From Rhizobium sophorae (GTDB taxonomy: Bacteria > Pseudomonadota > Alphaproteobacteria > Rhizobiales > Rhizobiaceae), in assembly GCF_013087515.1 (NCBI RefSeq), contig NZ_JABFCN010000023.1:1-64000 (forward strand): a stretch of DNA of 64,000 bases, in the 5' to 3' direction. Position 1 is the stretch's first letter. Every line of letters starts with the position of its first letter. The position numbers and the translations under genes were made by a program. Below the pieces are notes generated by a model. It saw only the letters and a program-made list of their open reading frames with translations. It had not been told where the DNA came from and ran no database searches. Below, piece after piece: positions 46,814-55,784 of this stretch.

Positions 46814-47761
46814 TCAATTGACCGGCGTCAGGAGCGGCCGGCCTGCGAAGAAGGCGGCAAGGTTGTCGACCGTCAATTGCGCCATCCTGTCGCGCGTTTC
46901 CTCGGTACCGCTGGCATGATGGGGATAGAGCACAACATTATCGAGCGCTGCAAAGCGCGGGTCGGGATTGGGTTCGTTGAGGTAGACATCGATGCCGGCC
47001 GAGGCGATCCGCCTTTCCTGCAAGGCCTTGATCAAGGCCGGCTCGTCGACGACGGTGCCCCGGGCAATGTTGATGAAGCTGCCCGTCGGTCCGAGCGCAT
47101 TCAGCACGTCCGCCGAAATCAATCCCTCGGTCGAGGGCCCGCCAGGGGTCGCGACGATCAGGATATCGGCCCAGCCGGCCAGTTTTACCGGCGTGTCGAA
47201 ATAGGCAAAATCGTTGCCGGCTTTCTTCGTCCTCCCATAATAGCCGACCGTCAGCCCGACAGCTTCGCATCGCTTGGCAATCGCCATCCCTATGCGGCCG
47301 AGGCCGACGATCCCAGCCTTCTTGCCCGACGTCGATGTCGTCAGCGGCATCATGCCCTTCCGCCCCCAATCGCCGGAGCGCACATAGCGATCGCCTTCCG
47401 GCAGGCGCCGTCGTGCCGCCAGCATCAGAAGCAGTGCCATGTCGGCAACGTCGTCGCAAAGCACCTCCGATGTGTTGGTGAGCTTGATGCCGCGCCGTGT
47501 CATCGCCTCGACGTCCATCTGGTCGTAGCCAGCCGAGGAACAGGCGGCGAGCTTTAATGCCGGCAATTTCGAAAGCAGGGCCTCGTCGATCGTCACATGG
47601 CCGTTGCAGACCAGTGCGGAAGAGACCGGGCCGGCTTGCTGCAAGAGAGCTTCCCGCTCTTCGCCTTTGACAAGATCGAGCCGGTGCAGCGTGTAGTTTT
47701 CCTCCAGCATCGCCATCTGATGGGGCCGGAGCGGATAGGCGACGATAACATCGGGCTTCAT
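46814..47761 (-). CDS. D-2-hydroxyacid dehydrogenase (GhrB-like)
   Basis: 315 residues. The NAD motif is GIVGLGRIGMAIAKR, the substrate loop CSSAGYDQMDVEA, the catalytic Arg lies in NIARGTVVDEPAL and the catalytic His in YPHHASGTEET. It reduces glyoxylate, hydroxypyruvate or a related 2-oxo acid. Its start overlaps the ATPase stop by four bases, so it is the last gene of the permease operon. Confidence 0.87.
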   Translation of the reverse strand: MKPDVIVAYPLRPHQMAMLEENYTLHRLDLVKGEEREALLQQAGPVSSALVCNGHVTIDEALLSKLPALKLAACSSAGYDQMDVEAMTRRGIKLTNTSEVLCDDVADMALLLMLAARRRLPEGDRYVRSGDWGRKGMMPLTTSTSGKKAGIVGLGRIGMAIAKRCEAVGLTVGYYGRTKKAGNDFAYFDTPVKLAGWADILIVATPGGPSTEGLISADVLNALGPTGSFINIARGTVVDEPALIKALQERRIASAGIDVYLNEPNPDPRFAALDNVVLYPHHASGTEETRDRMAQLTVDNLAAFFAGRPLLTPVN

Positions 47762-49392
47762 GCGGAAACGAGTCCTTCCTGTAAATGGCGGGCAGCGCGT
47801 CGGGTGGCCTGGACCTCCGGATCGGGATCGAGGCTCGCGGCAAGAAGCGCCTGCGTGTAGGGGTGGGAGGGCGCGTTGAAGATCTGTTCCACCGGCCCCT
47901 CCTCGACAATCTCGCCGGCCTTCATGACGATGACACGATCGGCGAAATCGCGAACCACCGGCAGGTCGTGCGCAATGAAAAGGTAGGAAAGGCCGAATTC
48001 ACGACGCAGGCCCTCAAGCAGGGCAATCACCTGTGCCTGGATCGACACGTCGAGTGCGGAAACCGCCTCGTCGCAGATGATCAGTTTCGGCTCCATCGCG
48101 AGCGCACGGGCAATCGCGATGCGCTGGCGCTGGCCGCCGGAAAACTGATGTGGATACCGGTCGGCCATATCCGGTTTCAGGCCGACTTTGACCAGCAACT
48201 CGGCCACTCTTTCCTTCCATCTTGCCTTCGGCAGGATATCCGGGTGAATGACCCAGGCCTCGGAAATCAAACGGAACACGCTCATCCGCGGGTTCAGTGA
48301 CTGGGTGGGGTCCTGAAAGACCATCTGCAAATCGCGACGCAGCCCGAATATTTCTCTCGGGGTCATCGCAAGCAGATCGTTGCCGCGATAGAGAACCTGG
48401 CCCTCCTGCGGATCATCGAGGCGAACGATCGCCCGGGCAAGGGTTGACTTGCCGGAACCGCTCTCGCCGACAACGGCAACCGTTTCGCCGGGCATGATGA
48501 CGAAATCCACGCCCTTCAGCGCCTGGAATGCGCCAAAACTCTTTTTCAAGCCAATGGCGCGCAGCAGCGGTTCGCCCTGCCGGTCACGCTCCTGGGCCAT
48601 CGCACCCTTCCCCGGTGCGGCAGCAATCAGCTTCTTCGTATAGGCGTTCTGCGGGTTGCGATAGACTTCGGCCGCATTGCCGGTTTCGACGACACAGCCG
48701 GAATTCATCACCACGACCCGGTCGGCGATCTCGGCAACGACGCCCAAATCGTGGGTGATCAGCAACAGGCCCATGCCGGTTTCCTGCTGCAACTCCTGCA
48801 GAAGTTCGAGCACCTGCGCCTGCACCGTAACATCAAGCGCGGTGGTGGGTTCGTCCGCGATCAGGATATCGGGCTTGCAGGCGATCGCCATGGCGATCAT
48901 CAAGCGCTGCCGCTGGCCGCCGGAGAACTGGAACGGATATTTTCGCATCGCCGCCTGCGGATCGCTTATGCCGACGCGCCCGATCAATTCGAGCGCCCTC
49001 GCGCCGGCGCGTTCCGCCGACTGGCCATGCGTCGTCATCATCTCGGTGATTTGCCAGCCGACCGGATAGACCGGATTGAGGTGGGCGAGCGGGTCCTGAA
49101 AGATCATGGCGATCTTGGCGCCGTTGATCGAGCGCCGCTCCTCGGTCGTCATTTTCAGCATGTCGCGGCCGTTGAGGAGAATGGTGCCGCTGGTGATCTT
49201 GCCGGGCGGCATGTCGATCAGGTTCATGATCGCCGAGGCCGACACGGACTTGCCCGAACCGCTTTCCCCAAGGATCGCCAGCGTCTCGCCGCGATCGAGA
49301 TGCCAGCTGACATCCTGCACCGCCTTGACCGTTCCGCTGGCGGTGTGGAACTCGACCGAGAGGTCACGCACTTCCAAAAGATGTTCAGCCAT
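47758..49392 (-). CDS. Peptide-type ABC transporter ATPase, fused DppD-DppF
   Basis: 544 residues holding two complete ABC domains. Each has Walker [17 protein letters not shown] signatures (FSGGQRQRLMIAMAIACKP and FSGGQRQRIAIARALAMEP) and Walker B (ILIADEPTTALD and LIICDEAVSALD). The fusion is typical of rhizobial glutathione/oligopeptide-type systems. It overlaps the upstream permease gene by 8 bases. Confidence 0.92.
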   Translation of the reverse strand: MAEHLLEVRDLSVEFHTASGTVKAVQDVSWHLDRGETLAILGESGSGKSVSASAIMNLIDMPPGKITSGTILLNGRDMLKMTTEERRSINGAKIAMIFQDPLAHLNPVYPVGWQITEMMTTHGQSAERAGARALELIGRVGISDPQAAMRKYPFQFSGGQRQRLMIAMAIACKPDILIADEPTTALDVTVQAQVLELLQELQQETGMGLLLITHDLGVVAEIADRVVVMNSGCVVETGNAAEVYRNPQNAYTKKLIAAAPGKGAMAQERDRQGEPLLRAIGLKKSFGAFQALKGVDFVIMPGETVAVVGESGSGKSTLARAIVRLDDPQEGQVLYRGNDLLAMTPREIFGLRRDLQMVFQDPTQSLNPRMSVFRLISEAWVIHPDILPKARWKERVAELLVKVGLKPDMADRYPHQFSGGQRQRIAIARALAMEPKLIICDEAVSALDVSIQAQVIALLEGLRREFGLSYLFIAHDLPVVRDFADRVIVMKAGEIVEEGPVEQIFNAPSHPYTQALLAASLDPDPEVQATRRAARHLQEGLVSA

Positions 49393-50311
49393 TTTTCCTG
49401 CCCCTCATTTCAAGGCGCCAGCGTTGCGTCGGATCGAGTGCGATACGCAGCCAATTCGACAGAAGGTTCAGCGACAGCGTCGTCAGAATGATTGCAAGGC
49501 CCGGCCAGAAGGAAAGCCACCAGGCATTGGTGAGATAGGGCCGTCCTTGAGCAACCATAAGACCCCAGGTGATCTCAGGCGCCTGAATGCCGATCCCAAG
49601 GAATGACAGGGAAGATTCCGCCAGCATGACGAAAGCGAAATCCAGCGTCGCGATGGTCACCAGCGTCGGGAAGATCACAGGCAGGATGTGATGGAAGACA
49701 ATGCGCCAATACGATGCTCCCATGACCTTCGCCGCCTGCACGAACATCCGCTCGCGCACTTCCAGCACTTCGGCGCGCGTGGTGCGCAGATAGATGGGAA
49801 TGCGGGTGATCGCCAGGACGAGGACGATATTGGTGACCGAGGGCTCGAGCATATAGAGCACGATCACCGCCAGAAGCAGCGACGGAAAGGACATGATGAC
49901 GTCGCCGAGGCGCATGATCCATTGAGCAGCAGAAGAGCGGCTGTAACCTGCCACCAGACCGAGCGCCGTACCGACGACAGATGATGCGAGCACGGCTGCC
50001 GCGGCCACCAGGATGGTGTTTTGTGCCGCCACGATGACGCGGGCAAGAAGCGGCCTGCCGAGCGCATCGGCTCCGAGGACATAAAGCAATCCGCGGGTGA
50101 TATCGAACGGCGGTGCGTTGCGGCCCCGCAGGTTCTGCTTGGTGGCGATGGCCTCCAGCAGGAACGGGCCAAACAGCGCACAGAGCAGAACGATCAAGAG
50201 GAACAGAGCCGCGAAAAAAGCGAGCTTGTCCGCCCACAGCATCGTCAGCCAGCGCCCGATCGGGCCGCTTGGTTTTTTCTCGGCGAGGGTTTGTGTGTCG
50301 GCCATCGTCAT
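49385..50311 (-). CDS. Peptide-type ABC transporter permease (DppC type)
   Basis: 308 residues, six membrane segments with the family's N-terminal helix (LAFFAALFLLIVLLCALFG) and periplasmic PFDITRGLLYVLGADALGR. The EAA loop is VQAAKVMGASYWRIVFHHIL, then PVIFPTLVTIAT. Second membrane subunit of the sugar-acid importer, four bases after the DppB-type gene. Confidence 0.9.
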   Translation of the reverse strand: MTMADTQTLAEKKPSGPIGRWLTMLWADKLAFFAALFLLIVLLCALFGPFLLEAIATKQNLRGRNAPPFDITRGLLYVLGADALGRPLLARVIVAAQNTILVAAAAVLASSVVGTALGLVAGYSRSSAAQWIMRLGDVIMSFPSLLLAVIVLYMLEPSVTNIVLVLAITRIPIYLRTTRAEVLEVRERMFVQAAKVMGASYWRIVFHHILPVIFPTLVTIATLDFAFVMLAESSLSFLGIGIQAPEITWGLMVAQGRPYLTNAWWLSFWPGLAIILTTLSLNLLSNWLRIALDPTQRWRLEMRGRKNG

Positions 50312-50314
50312 CGC

Positions 50315-51229
50315 TCAATACCGGATGCGCGGATCGAGCAGCGCATAGGCGATGTCGATCAACAGGTTCATGATGAAGATCGCCAGTGCCGAGACCATGA
50401 TGACGGCCAGAACGACGGCGAAATCGCGAAGCAAAATGGAATCGATCATCAGCTTGCCGATGCCCGGAAAGCCAAACACGGTCTCGACGACGACGGCACC
50501 GTTCAAGATGGCGGCCGCCTGGTCGCCGATGACTGTGATCACCGGCAGCATGGCGTTGCGCAGTCCGTGAATGAAGATGATTGAGTTCGAGCGGACCCCC
50601 TTGGCGCGGGCCGTCTTCACATAGGCGGAAGACAGAACACTGATCATCGAGCCGCGGACCACCTGCAGGATCAGGCCGAAAGGCCGGATGAACAGCACGC
50701 TGACCGGCAGGACCCAGTGCCAGAAAGTTCCCGTTCCCGATGTCGGAAGGACATGTAGTTTGACGGCGAAAATGACGATCGCCACGATGGCCAGCCAGAA
50801 ATCCGGCGCCGCAGCGCCGATCAGCGAGAAGAAAGTGGCGAGGCGGTCGAAGACGCCGCCGACGCGAAACGCCGCGAGCGAACCGATGACGATCGCGGCG
50901 ACCGTGACCAGCGCCATGGTGATGACTGCCAGCCAGAAGGTCCACACGAAAGCCTCCAGCACGACATCCATGGCCGGACGGGCCTGTCGCAGTGACTGAC
51001 CGAAATTGCCTTGGGCAAGATCCGAGACATAACGGCCGAACTGGATGATCAACGGATCGTTGAAACCGTTCATCTCTCGGAATTGCTGGCGCATTTCCGT
51101 AGTCGCATCGATCGGCAGATAGAGGTCGGTCGGATCGCCCGTCAGCCGGGACAGGAAGAACACGATGACGATAAGCACCACGAGCGATACGCCACTGGCG
51201 ATCGCGCGTTTGCCGATGAAACTCTTCAT
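50315..51229 (-). CDS. Peptide-type ABC transporter permease (DppB type)
   Basis: 304 residues from MKSFIGKRAIASG (51229), with GGGAGGAG upstream. First helix VSLVVLIVIVFFLSRLTGDP is typical of DppB; the EAA loop is KTARAKGVRSNSIIFIHGLR. First gene of the permease-ATPase-dehydrogenase unit. A palindromic regulatory site lies 101 bp upstream. Confidence 0.9.
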   Translation of the reverse strand: MKSFIGKRAIASGVSLVVLIVIVFFLSRLTGDPTDLYLPIDATTEMRQQFREMNGFNDPLIIQFGRYVSDLAQGNFGQSLRQARPAMDVVLEAFVWTFWLAVITMALVTVAAIVIGSLAAFRVGGVFDRLATFFSLIGAAAPDFWLAIVAIVIFAVKLHVLPTSGTGTFWHWVLPVSVLFIRPFGLILQVVRGSMISVLSSAYVKTARAKGVRSNSIIFIHGLRNAMLPVITVIGDQAAAILNGAVVVETVFGFPGIGKLMIDSILLRDFAVVLAVIMVSALAIFIMNLLIDIAYALLDPRIRY

Positions 51230-51329
51230 GCACTCCTCCCGAGTGAACCCCATTGGGCCGTGATGTCCGTTCGTCCGGCTGCCCGTCATACCCCGCCGGC
51301 AACAGGCCCGGCTCGACGACCGGCGTTAT

Positions 51330-51345
51330 AACTGAAATATTAGTT
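51330..51345. promoter_or_regulatory. Palindromic site of the aldarate regulon (copy 3)
   Basis: AACTGAAATATTAGTT; its complement AACTAATATTTCAGTT differs from copy 2 at only two of sixteen positions. It lies 101 bp upstream of the first permease gene, much as copy 1 lies 106 bp upstream of the binding-protein gene. Confidence 0.68.
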
Positions 51346-51383
51346 CATCTAAAATTTTTGTGAACCCCAAAAATGATCGGGGC

Positions 51384-52250
51384 TTATCGCGGTGGTTTGC
51401 GTCGCCATGTCATGTCGCGGGTTCCAATAATGGCCGCGCCGATGATCACGACCGCGCCGATCCAAGTCTGTGCGGCCGGAACTTCCGAGAAAAATGAGAA
51501 GGCCATAAGGGCCACGATGGGCAGTCGGAGAAAGTCAAGCGGTGCCAGGACGCTTGCGGCCGCCATGCCGAAAGCGCGCGTGATGAGCGTCATGTTGAGA
51601 GCGCCGAGTGCCCCTTGCATGGCAAGCAGTGCGAGTTGGTTCCAGGTCGGCATTGACCAGACCGGCAGCATGACGATCAGGCCAAGCGGCACCGTCGCTA
51701 TCAGATTCCATGCAACCAACCGGTCGGCACTATCCTTCAATGCCATCCGCCGCAGCATCAATTGGCTGGCTGCCGTCAAGACCGCTCCTGCCAGCGCAAA
51801 AAGCAGCCATTGGTCGAAACCGGACGCTCCAGGGCGAATGATGATCATGACGCCGATAAAACCTGCGACAATGCCGGCCACGCTGGAGATGCCGACATGT
51901 TCCTTGAGCACCAGCCAAGCACCGAGAACGAGAAACATCGGCATGGTGAAATTGATCGCGGTCGCATCGGCGAGTGGCGCGTGCGCAAAGGCGACGAACA
52001 AAGCAACCAGTGAGGCAAGCTTCAGACCGGCACGCACGACATGCAGAACACGATAGGGAGAGGATTTCAGGTCGACCCGGGACACGATCCAGGGCGTGAC
52101 GACCAGAAGTCCAAAAAACGACCGGAAAAAGCCGATCATCAATGGATGCACCTCGCCGGCCAGCAAACGCACGATGACTGCGTCGAGACTATTTAAAAAT
52201 GCGGCGGCCACCATCATGCATACGGCAAGGCCTGTGCGACCAGGCTGCAT
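51384..52250 (-). CDS. DMT/EamA family transporter
   Basis: 288 residues from MQPGRTGLAVCMMV (52250) behind GGAGAAG. Ten hydrophobic segments in two repeats (for example LVALFVAFAHAPLADATAI and SVAGIVAGFIGVMIIIRPG) define the drug/metabolite exporter superfamily. Substrate unknown. It is upstream of the permease operon on the same strand but has its own inverted repeat before it and may be regulated separately. Confidence 0.85.
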   Translation of the reverse strand: MQPGRTGLAVCMMVAAAFLNSLDAVIVRLLAGEVHPLMIGFFRSFFGLLVVTPWIVSRVDLKSSPYRVLHVVRAGLKLASLVALFVAFAHAPLADATAINFTMPMFLVLGAWLVLKEHVGISSVAGIVAGFIGVMIIIRPGASGFDQWLLFALAGAVLTAASQLMLRRMALKDSADRLVAWNLIATVPLGLIVMLPVWSMPTWNQLALLAMQGALGALNMTLITRAFGMAAASVLAPLDFLRLPIVALMAFSFFSEVPAAQTWIGAVVIIGAAIIGTRDMTWRRKPPR

Positions 52251-52283
52251 CACGCTTCTCCTGATCGAACAAAGGTGAACCCT

Positions 52284-52307
52284 GCTGTATCGGCCATTCG
52301 ATACAGC
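52284..52307. promoter_or_regulatory. 9-bp inverted repeat before the DMT transporter gene
   Basis: Perfect arms GCTGTATCG/CGATACAGC with a 6-base spacer, 34 bp upstream of the transporter start. A candidate operator; the binding protein is not known. Confidence 0.5.
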
Positions 52308-52524
52308 TGCGCGTTGAACCGGCAATCCATGAAAAATAAAGCCTTCCTGGCGTGTCTGCTAATCTCCCGGCTCACAACGGTCTGCCGCGTTTGAGACCGC
52401 TCGTTCTCAACAGGGGTCGGCAGCATCCGTTATCTTCGGCGCGGATTAACGGCTTTATCTCAATCCATCAGCCGCCGTCCACAGTGACACAGCGGATTGC
52501 TGACAGGGCCGCCTTCGTCCACGA
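52308..52524. other. Gap without a supported gene
   Basis: No frame with start signal and coding bias, and no clear hairpin. Confidence 0.45.
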
Positions 52525-52806
52525 CTAGTGGACCACTCCGTTCGTTTTCGCCCGGTTCGAGAACTGGTGAACGAGCATGATGCCCTGCTCAAGAAGCAAC
52601 TCGGCTGCCTGCAGATCGCGCGGCGTGAGATCGCCGGATAGTCCGCGAATCGTATTGGCGACGCAGATGGAGTTGGCGACGAAGCGGGTGTCGCCCTCAC
52701 CTTCCGCCTCCTCGGCAGTTGCTTCCAAGGCGTCGGCGACGGTGTCGAGCAGGCTCGAGCGTTCGACAAGCGTCATGTCGTTCAGGGTTTTGGAAATGCC
52801 GTTCAT
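52525..52806 (-). CDS. Small hypothetical protein
   Basis: 93 residues from MNGISKTLNDMTLVERS (52806) with GCGAGGAGA upstream. Acidic, predicted mostly helical, with ALEATAEEAEGEGDTR and LTPRDLQAAELLLEQGIMLV. No signal peptide and no family recognised. A 7-bp inverted repeat (CAGTCAC/GTGACTG, 52860-52879) lies about 55 bp upstream. Confidence 0.6.
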   Translation of the reverse strand: MNGISKTLNDMTLVERSSLLDTVADALEATAEEAEGEGDTRFVANSICVANTIRGLSGDLTPRDLQAAELLLEQGIMLVHQFSNRAKTNGVVH

Positions 52807-52978
52807 GATTGTCTCCTCGCGCGTGCCCAAGGCGGATCGCAGCTCCAATTTCTCGATTTCAGTCACATGGCGGTGACTGTCAGATAGGATGGTTGTCTTA
52901 AGAAGCAACTCATGGCTGCCGCGCACCTGACGCATAGTGCAGCCAGCTGGGACGGCTCAATCAATAATTTCGGGCCGA

Positions 52979-53443
52979 TCATTCCAGATGTGTCAGGAGG
53001 TCGGCAAGCATCGGTCGCTGCCCTTTCAACAGCTTTATGGCTGCGTGGGGCAGGGAAAACCACCCCGCACGATCGACCTCCGGAAAGCTCTTTACCCGGC
53101 CTGACCGGGGCGGCCATTCCATTTGAAATACGGAACTCTGTATCGCATTCACGTCCAGTACCGGATCGGCTTCGATCGACCACACGACGACTATCTTACC
53201 GCCGGGTTGTCGGTATTCGCCCAATGGTGTGAACCTGCCATCGACTGCGACACCCAGCTCCTCGGCAGTCTCCCTGATTGCGGCCGCGAGCTCGTCTTCG
53301 CCGGCCTCGATCAGCCCCTTCGGGATCGACCAGGCAGCCTCATCTTTCCTAGCCCAGAAAGGACCGCCCGGATGGACGAGAAGGACTTCGTTGTCCTTGG
53401 AAATGCGCCGGTAGATGAGAAGTCCGGCGCTGCGGATGACCAT
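52979..53443 (-). CDS. Nudix hydrolase
   Basis: 154 residues. The Nudix box is complete: GLIEAGEDELAAAIRE then TAEELGV, fitting Gx5Ex7REUxEExGU. The N-terminus (SAGLLIYRR, LLVHPGGPFWARKDEAAWSI) resembles Ap4A/NTP pyrophosphatase-type members. It hydrolyses a nucleoside diphosphate derivative; the substrate cannot be told. A small CxxC protein gene lies 24 bp upstream on the same strand. Confidence 0.9.
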   Translation of the reverse strand: MVIRSAGLLIYRRISKDNEVLLVHPGGPFWARKDEAAWSIPKGLIEAGEDELAAAIRETAEELGVAVDGRFTPLGEYRQPGGKIVVVWSIEADPVLDVNAIQSSVFQMEWPPRSGRVKSFPEVDRAGWFSLPHAAIKLLKGQRPMLADLLTHLE

Positions 53444-53467
53444 CGCGTTGTGCCCTTCTTGTATCGA

Positions 53468-53635
53468 TCACGAGGCCAGGCACTCCTCACAGATGCCGCA
53501 CCCATCGTCGTCCATCCACCGACGCCGCCGCTTGCAGCAAAGGCAAGCACGACTATCCGGCTGCTCTTTTGTGTCTTCCGGAGGAATGATCTCGATCGTC
53601 GTGTCGAATAGAGTGTCAGCTACAAGCTCCGCCAT
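53468..53635 (-). CDS. 55-residue putative zinc-ribbon protein
   Basis: Starts at ATG 53635, 7 bases after GGAG. It has an acidic N-terminal half (ELVADTLFDTTIEIIPPEDT) and a C-terminal half with CLCC, a run of four arginines after KR, then CGICEEC. The CxxC-CxxC-C arrangement suggests a single bound zinc, and the basic patch suggests nucleic-acid contact. It probably shares a transcript with the Nudix gene. Family not recognised. Confidence 0.55.
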   Translation of the reverse strand: MAELVADTLFDTTIEIIPPEDTKEQPDSRACLCCKRRRRWMDDDGCGICEECLAS

Positions 53636-53868
53636 CTCGTTGCTCCATCAGTCTGTTCTAAATAAGATAGGAGCGGTGATCGATACCGGCAAGCTCTCGA
53701 CGACGTCAGGCGGTTCAATGAAGGGTCAGCTTCGACGCCGGTCAGAGCGGCAAATCGCGTTCCGACCAGATTCGGCGATCCCAACATCGAACGCTGGGCC
53801 TTCTTGCGACAAGTGATATAGTTGAATTTCGGTCGTCCACCTGGACGATACGACAAAGGAATTATTCC

Positions 53869-54549
53869 ATGGGAGACCAGAATCGCCCGCTGCAACCAGG
53901 AGAAACCGCCCCCGCCTTCGCACTAGCCACGGCCAACTTCGATGGAACGGTCTCATTCGCCGATTTGAGCGGTCGCCCGTTCTTGATCGGGTTCTTTCGC
54001 GGGCTACACTGCCCGTTCTGTCGGCGCCAGGTCGAACAGCTTGCTGGCATACAGCCCAGCCTGCGCGCCTCCGGAGTGGAGACCGTGGCCGTTATCAACA
54101 CACCAGTAGAACGCGCTCGCCTGTATTTCCGCCACCGTCCGACGCCAGTAACGCTGCTATGCGATCCCGACTGCCACACACATCGGGCCTATGGTGTGCC
54201 CCATGCTGAGTTCCTGCCCGATGGGAGCAGCAAGCAGCCCGAATGGCCTTATAGCGCGACGATGGCGCAGTTCCAGGCGGCGCGCATCAACCCCACGGGC
54301 GAGTTGCCGGAAGTGCTACAGCCGATGGAAGCCAATACGATACTCAACGCCAAGGACCGCTTCGAGCTTGATGAAGCCGATATGGCGATCTTCTCGAACC
54401 ACGCCACCCAGCTCGTCGGGCACTTCCTGGTCAATGAGAACGGCACCATCGCCTGGTCGCAAATTGAGGCGCTGGACGGACCGAACAGCCTTTGCATCTT
54501 CCCGACTGCGGCGGAGATAATCGCCGCCGCCGGCAGCCTTGAACGCTGA
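53869..54549 (+). CDS. Peroxiredoxin-like (AhpC/TSA) protein
   Basis: 226 residues with a thioredoxin fold. The redox motif is GLHCPFCRRQ (Cys48 and Cys51), a CxxC version rather than the single peroxidatic cysteine of classical AhpC. DSTFxxAT-like start PAFALATANFDGTVSF and a long C-terminal extension (about 120-226) match the peroxiredoxin-like groups of proteobacteria. Likely a thiol oxidoreductase or peroxidase in stress defence. It stands alone, facing the sugar operon to the right. Confidence 0.8.
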   Translation: MGDQNRPLQPGETAPAFALATANFDGTVSFADLSGRPFLIGFFRGLHCPFCRRQVEQLAGIQPSLRASGVETVAVINTPVERARLYFRHRPTPVTLLCDPDCHTHRAYGVPHAEFLPDGSSKQPEWPYSATMAQFQAARINPTGELPEVLQPMEANTILNAKDRFELDEADMAIFSNHATQLVGHFLVNENGTIAWSQIEALDGPNSLCIFPTAAEIIAAAGSLER

Positions 54550-54643
54550 CCTTCAGCGAACCATTGGCCAGCGTGGGCGAACTCGTCTCCGAGCTGCCAT
54601 CAGTTTGACCTCCACGTTCTGCCAGTCCGAAAAAATAGTCACA

Positions 54644-55717
54644 TTAGCTAGACAGACTCCACCGTTGTTCGGTTTTTGCATCGAACAGATGCAGTTTGCT
54701 GAGGTCCGGGCTAATGACGATTTGGTCGCCGGCGCGGAGATCAAGGCGCTCTCTTACCGTCGCAACGAGATGATTCTCACCAAACTTCGTGGTGACCTGG
54801 ATCTCAGCACCGGTGGGCTCGACGAGAACGACCTCAGCGGCCACAGGACCTTGTCCGATTGTAAGATGCTCAGGGCGAATGCCGTAGATAAGCTGTGCGC
54901 CGCGTTCCAATGGCGCTGCTTCGGGCAGCGGCAGCTTACCTCCGCCGTCCGCGATCAACTCCAGCGGCCCCGAGGTGCTGACCTGGCCTCGAATAAGGTT
55001 CATTGCCGGCGAACCGATGAAGCCCGCCACGAAAAGGTTTGCCGGCCGGTCGTAGAGATCGAGCGGAGAGCCTATTTGTTCGACGAAGCCGTCCCGCATC
55101 ACAACAATCCGATCGGCCATTGTCATGGCCTCGACCTGATCGTGGGTGACGTAAATGGTCGTTGTCTTCAGTCGCTGATGCAGTTGCTTGATTTCCGAAC
55201 GCATCTGCACCCGCAGCTTCGCGTCCAGGTTAGACAATGGTTCGTCAAACAGGAAGACCTGCGGATTTCTGACGATGGCACGGCCCATCGCCACACGTTG
55301 GCGTTGGCCACCCGACAGGTTTTTCGGATATCTGTCGAGCAGATGCTCGAGCCCCAGAATTTCAGCGGCTGCTCGAACACGCTGCTTGGTCTGTTCCTTG
55401 GGTGCTTTCGCCAGCTTCAGCGAAAAACCCATATTCGCCTCGACTGTCAGATGGGGGTAGAGCGCATATGACTGGAAAACCATCGCGATATCGCGTTCTT
55501 TTGGCGCGACATTGTTCACGACCTTGCTGCCGATCGATATCCGGCCGGCTGAAATCTCTTCGAGGCCGGCGATCATCCGCAACAATGTCGACTTCCCGCA
55601 CCCGGACGGACCGACCAGGATTACGAATTCGCCGTCTTGGATATCAATATCCACCCCATGCAGAACTTCGAAGTGACCGTAGCTCTTGCGGGCATTCGCC
55701 ACACTTACTGACGCCAT
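54644..55717 (-). CDS. Sugar ABC transporter ATPase (MalK/UgpC type)
   Basis: 357 residues from MASVSVANARKSYG (55717), with CCGGAGAAAG upstream; a longer frame overlaps the KbaZ-like gene and is unlikely. Walker [10 protein letters not shown], signature [19 protein letters not shown], Walker [13 protein letters not shown] and a MalK-type tail (GIRPEHLTIG) are present. Last gene of the operon, powering the CUT1 permeases coded upstream. Confidence 0.9.
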   Translation of the reverse strand: MASVSVANARKSYGHFEVLHGVDIDIQDGEFVILVGPSGCGKSTLLRMIAGLEEISAGRISIGSKVVNNVAPKERDIAMVFQSYALYPHLTVEANMGFSLKLAKAPKEQTKQRVRAAAEILGLEHLLDRYPKNLSGGQRQRVAMGRAIVRNPQVFLFDEPLSNLDAKLRVQMRSEIKQLHQRLKTTTIYVTHDQVEAMTMADRIVVMRDGFVEQIGSPLDLYDRPANLFVAGFIGSPAMNLIRGQVSTSGPLELIADGGGKLPLPEAAPLERGAQLIYGIRPEHLTIGQGPVAAEVVLVEPTGAEIQVTTKFGENHLVATVRERLDLRAGDQIVISPDLSKLHLFDAKTEQRWSLSS

Positions 55718-55784
55718 AACTTTCTCCGGCTGAATGTTGGTATCTTCGGGACGCGGCCGCTCGTCTGACACGGCTGTCGATTGC

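Noticed and set aside
49575..51302. 575-codon minus-strand frame across both permease genes
   Set aside because: It runs in another frame through two permeases that have start sites and EAA loops; arginine/histidine-rich with no membrane segments.
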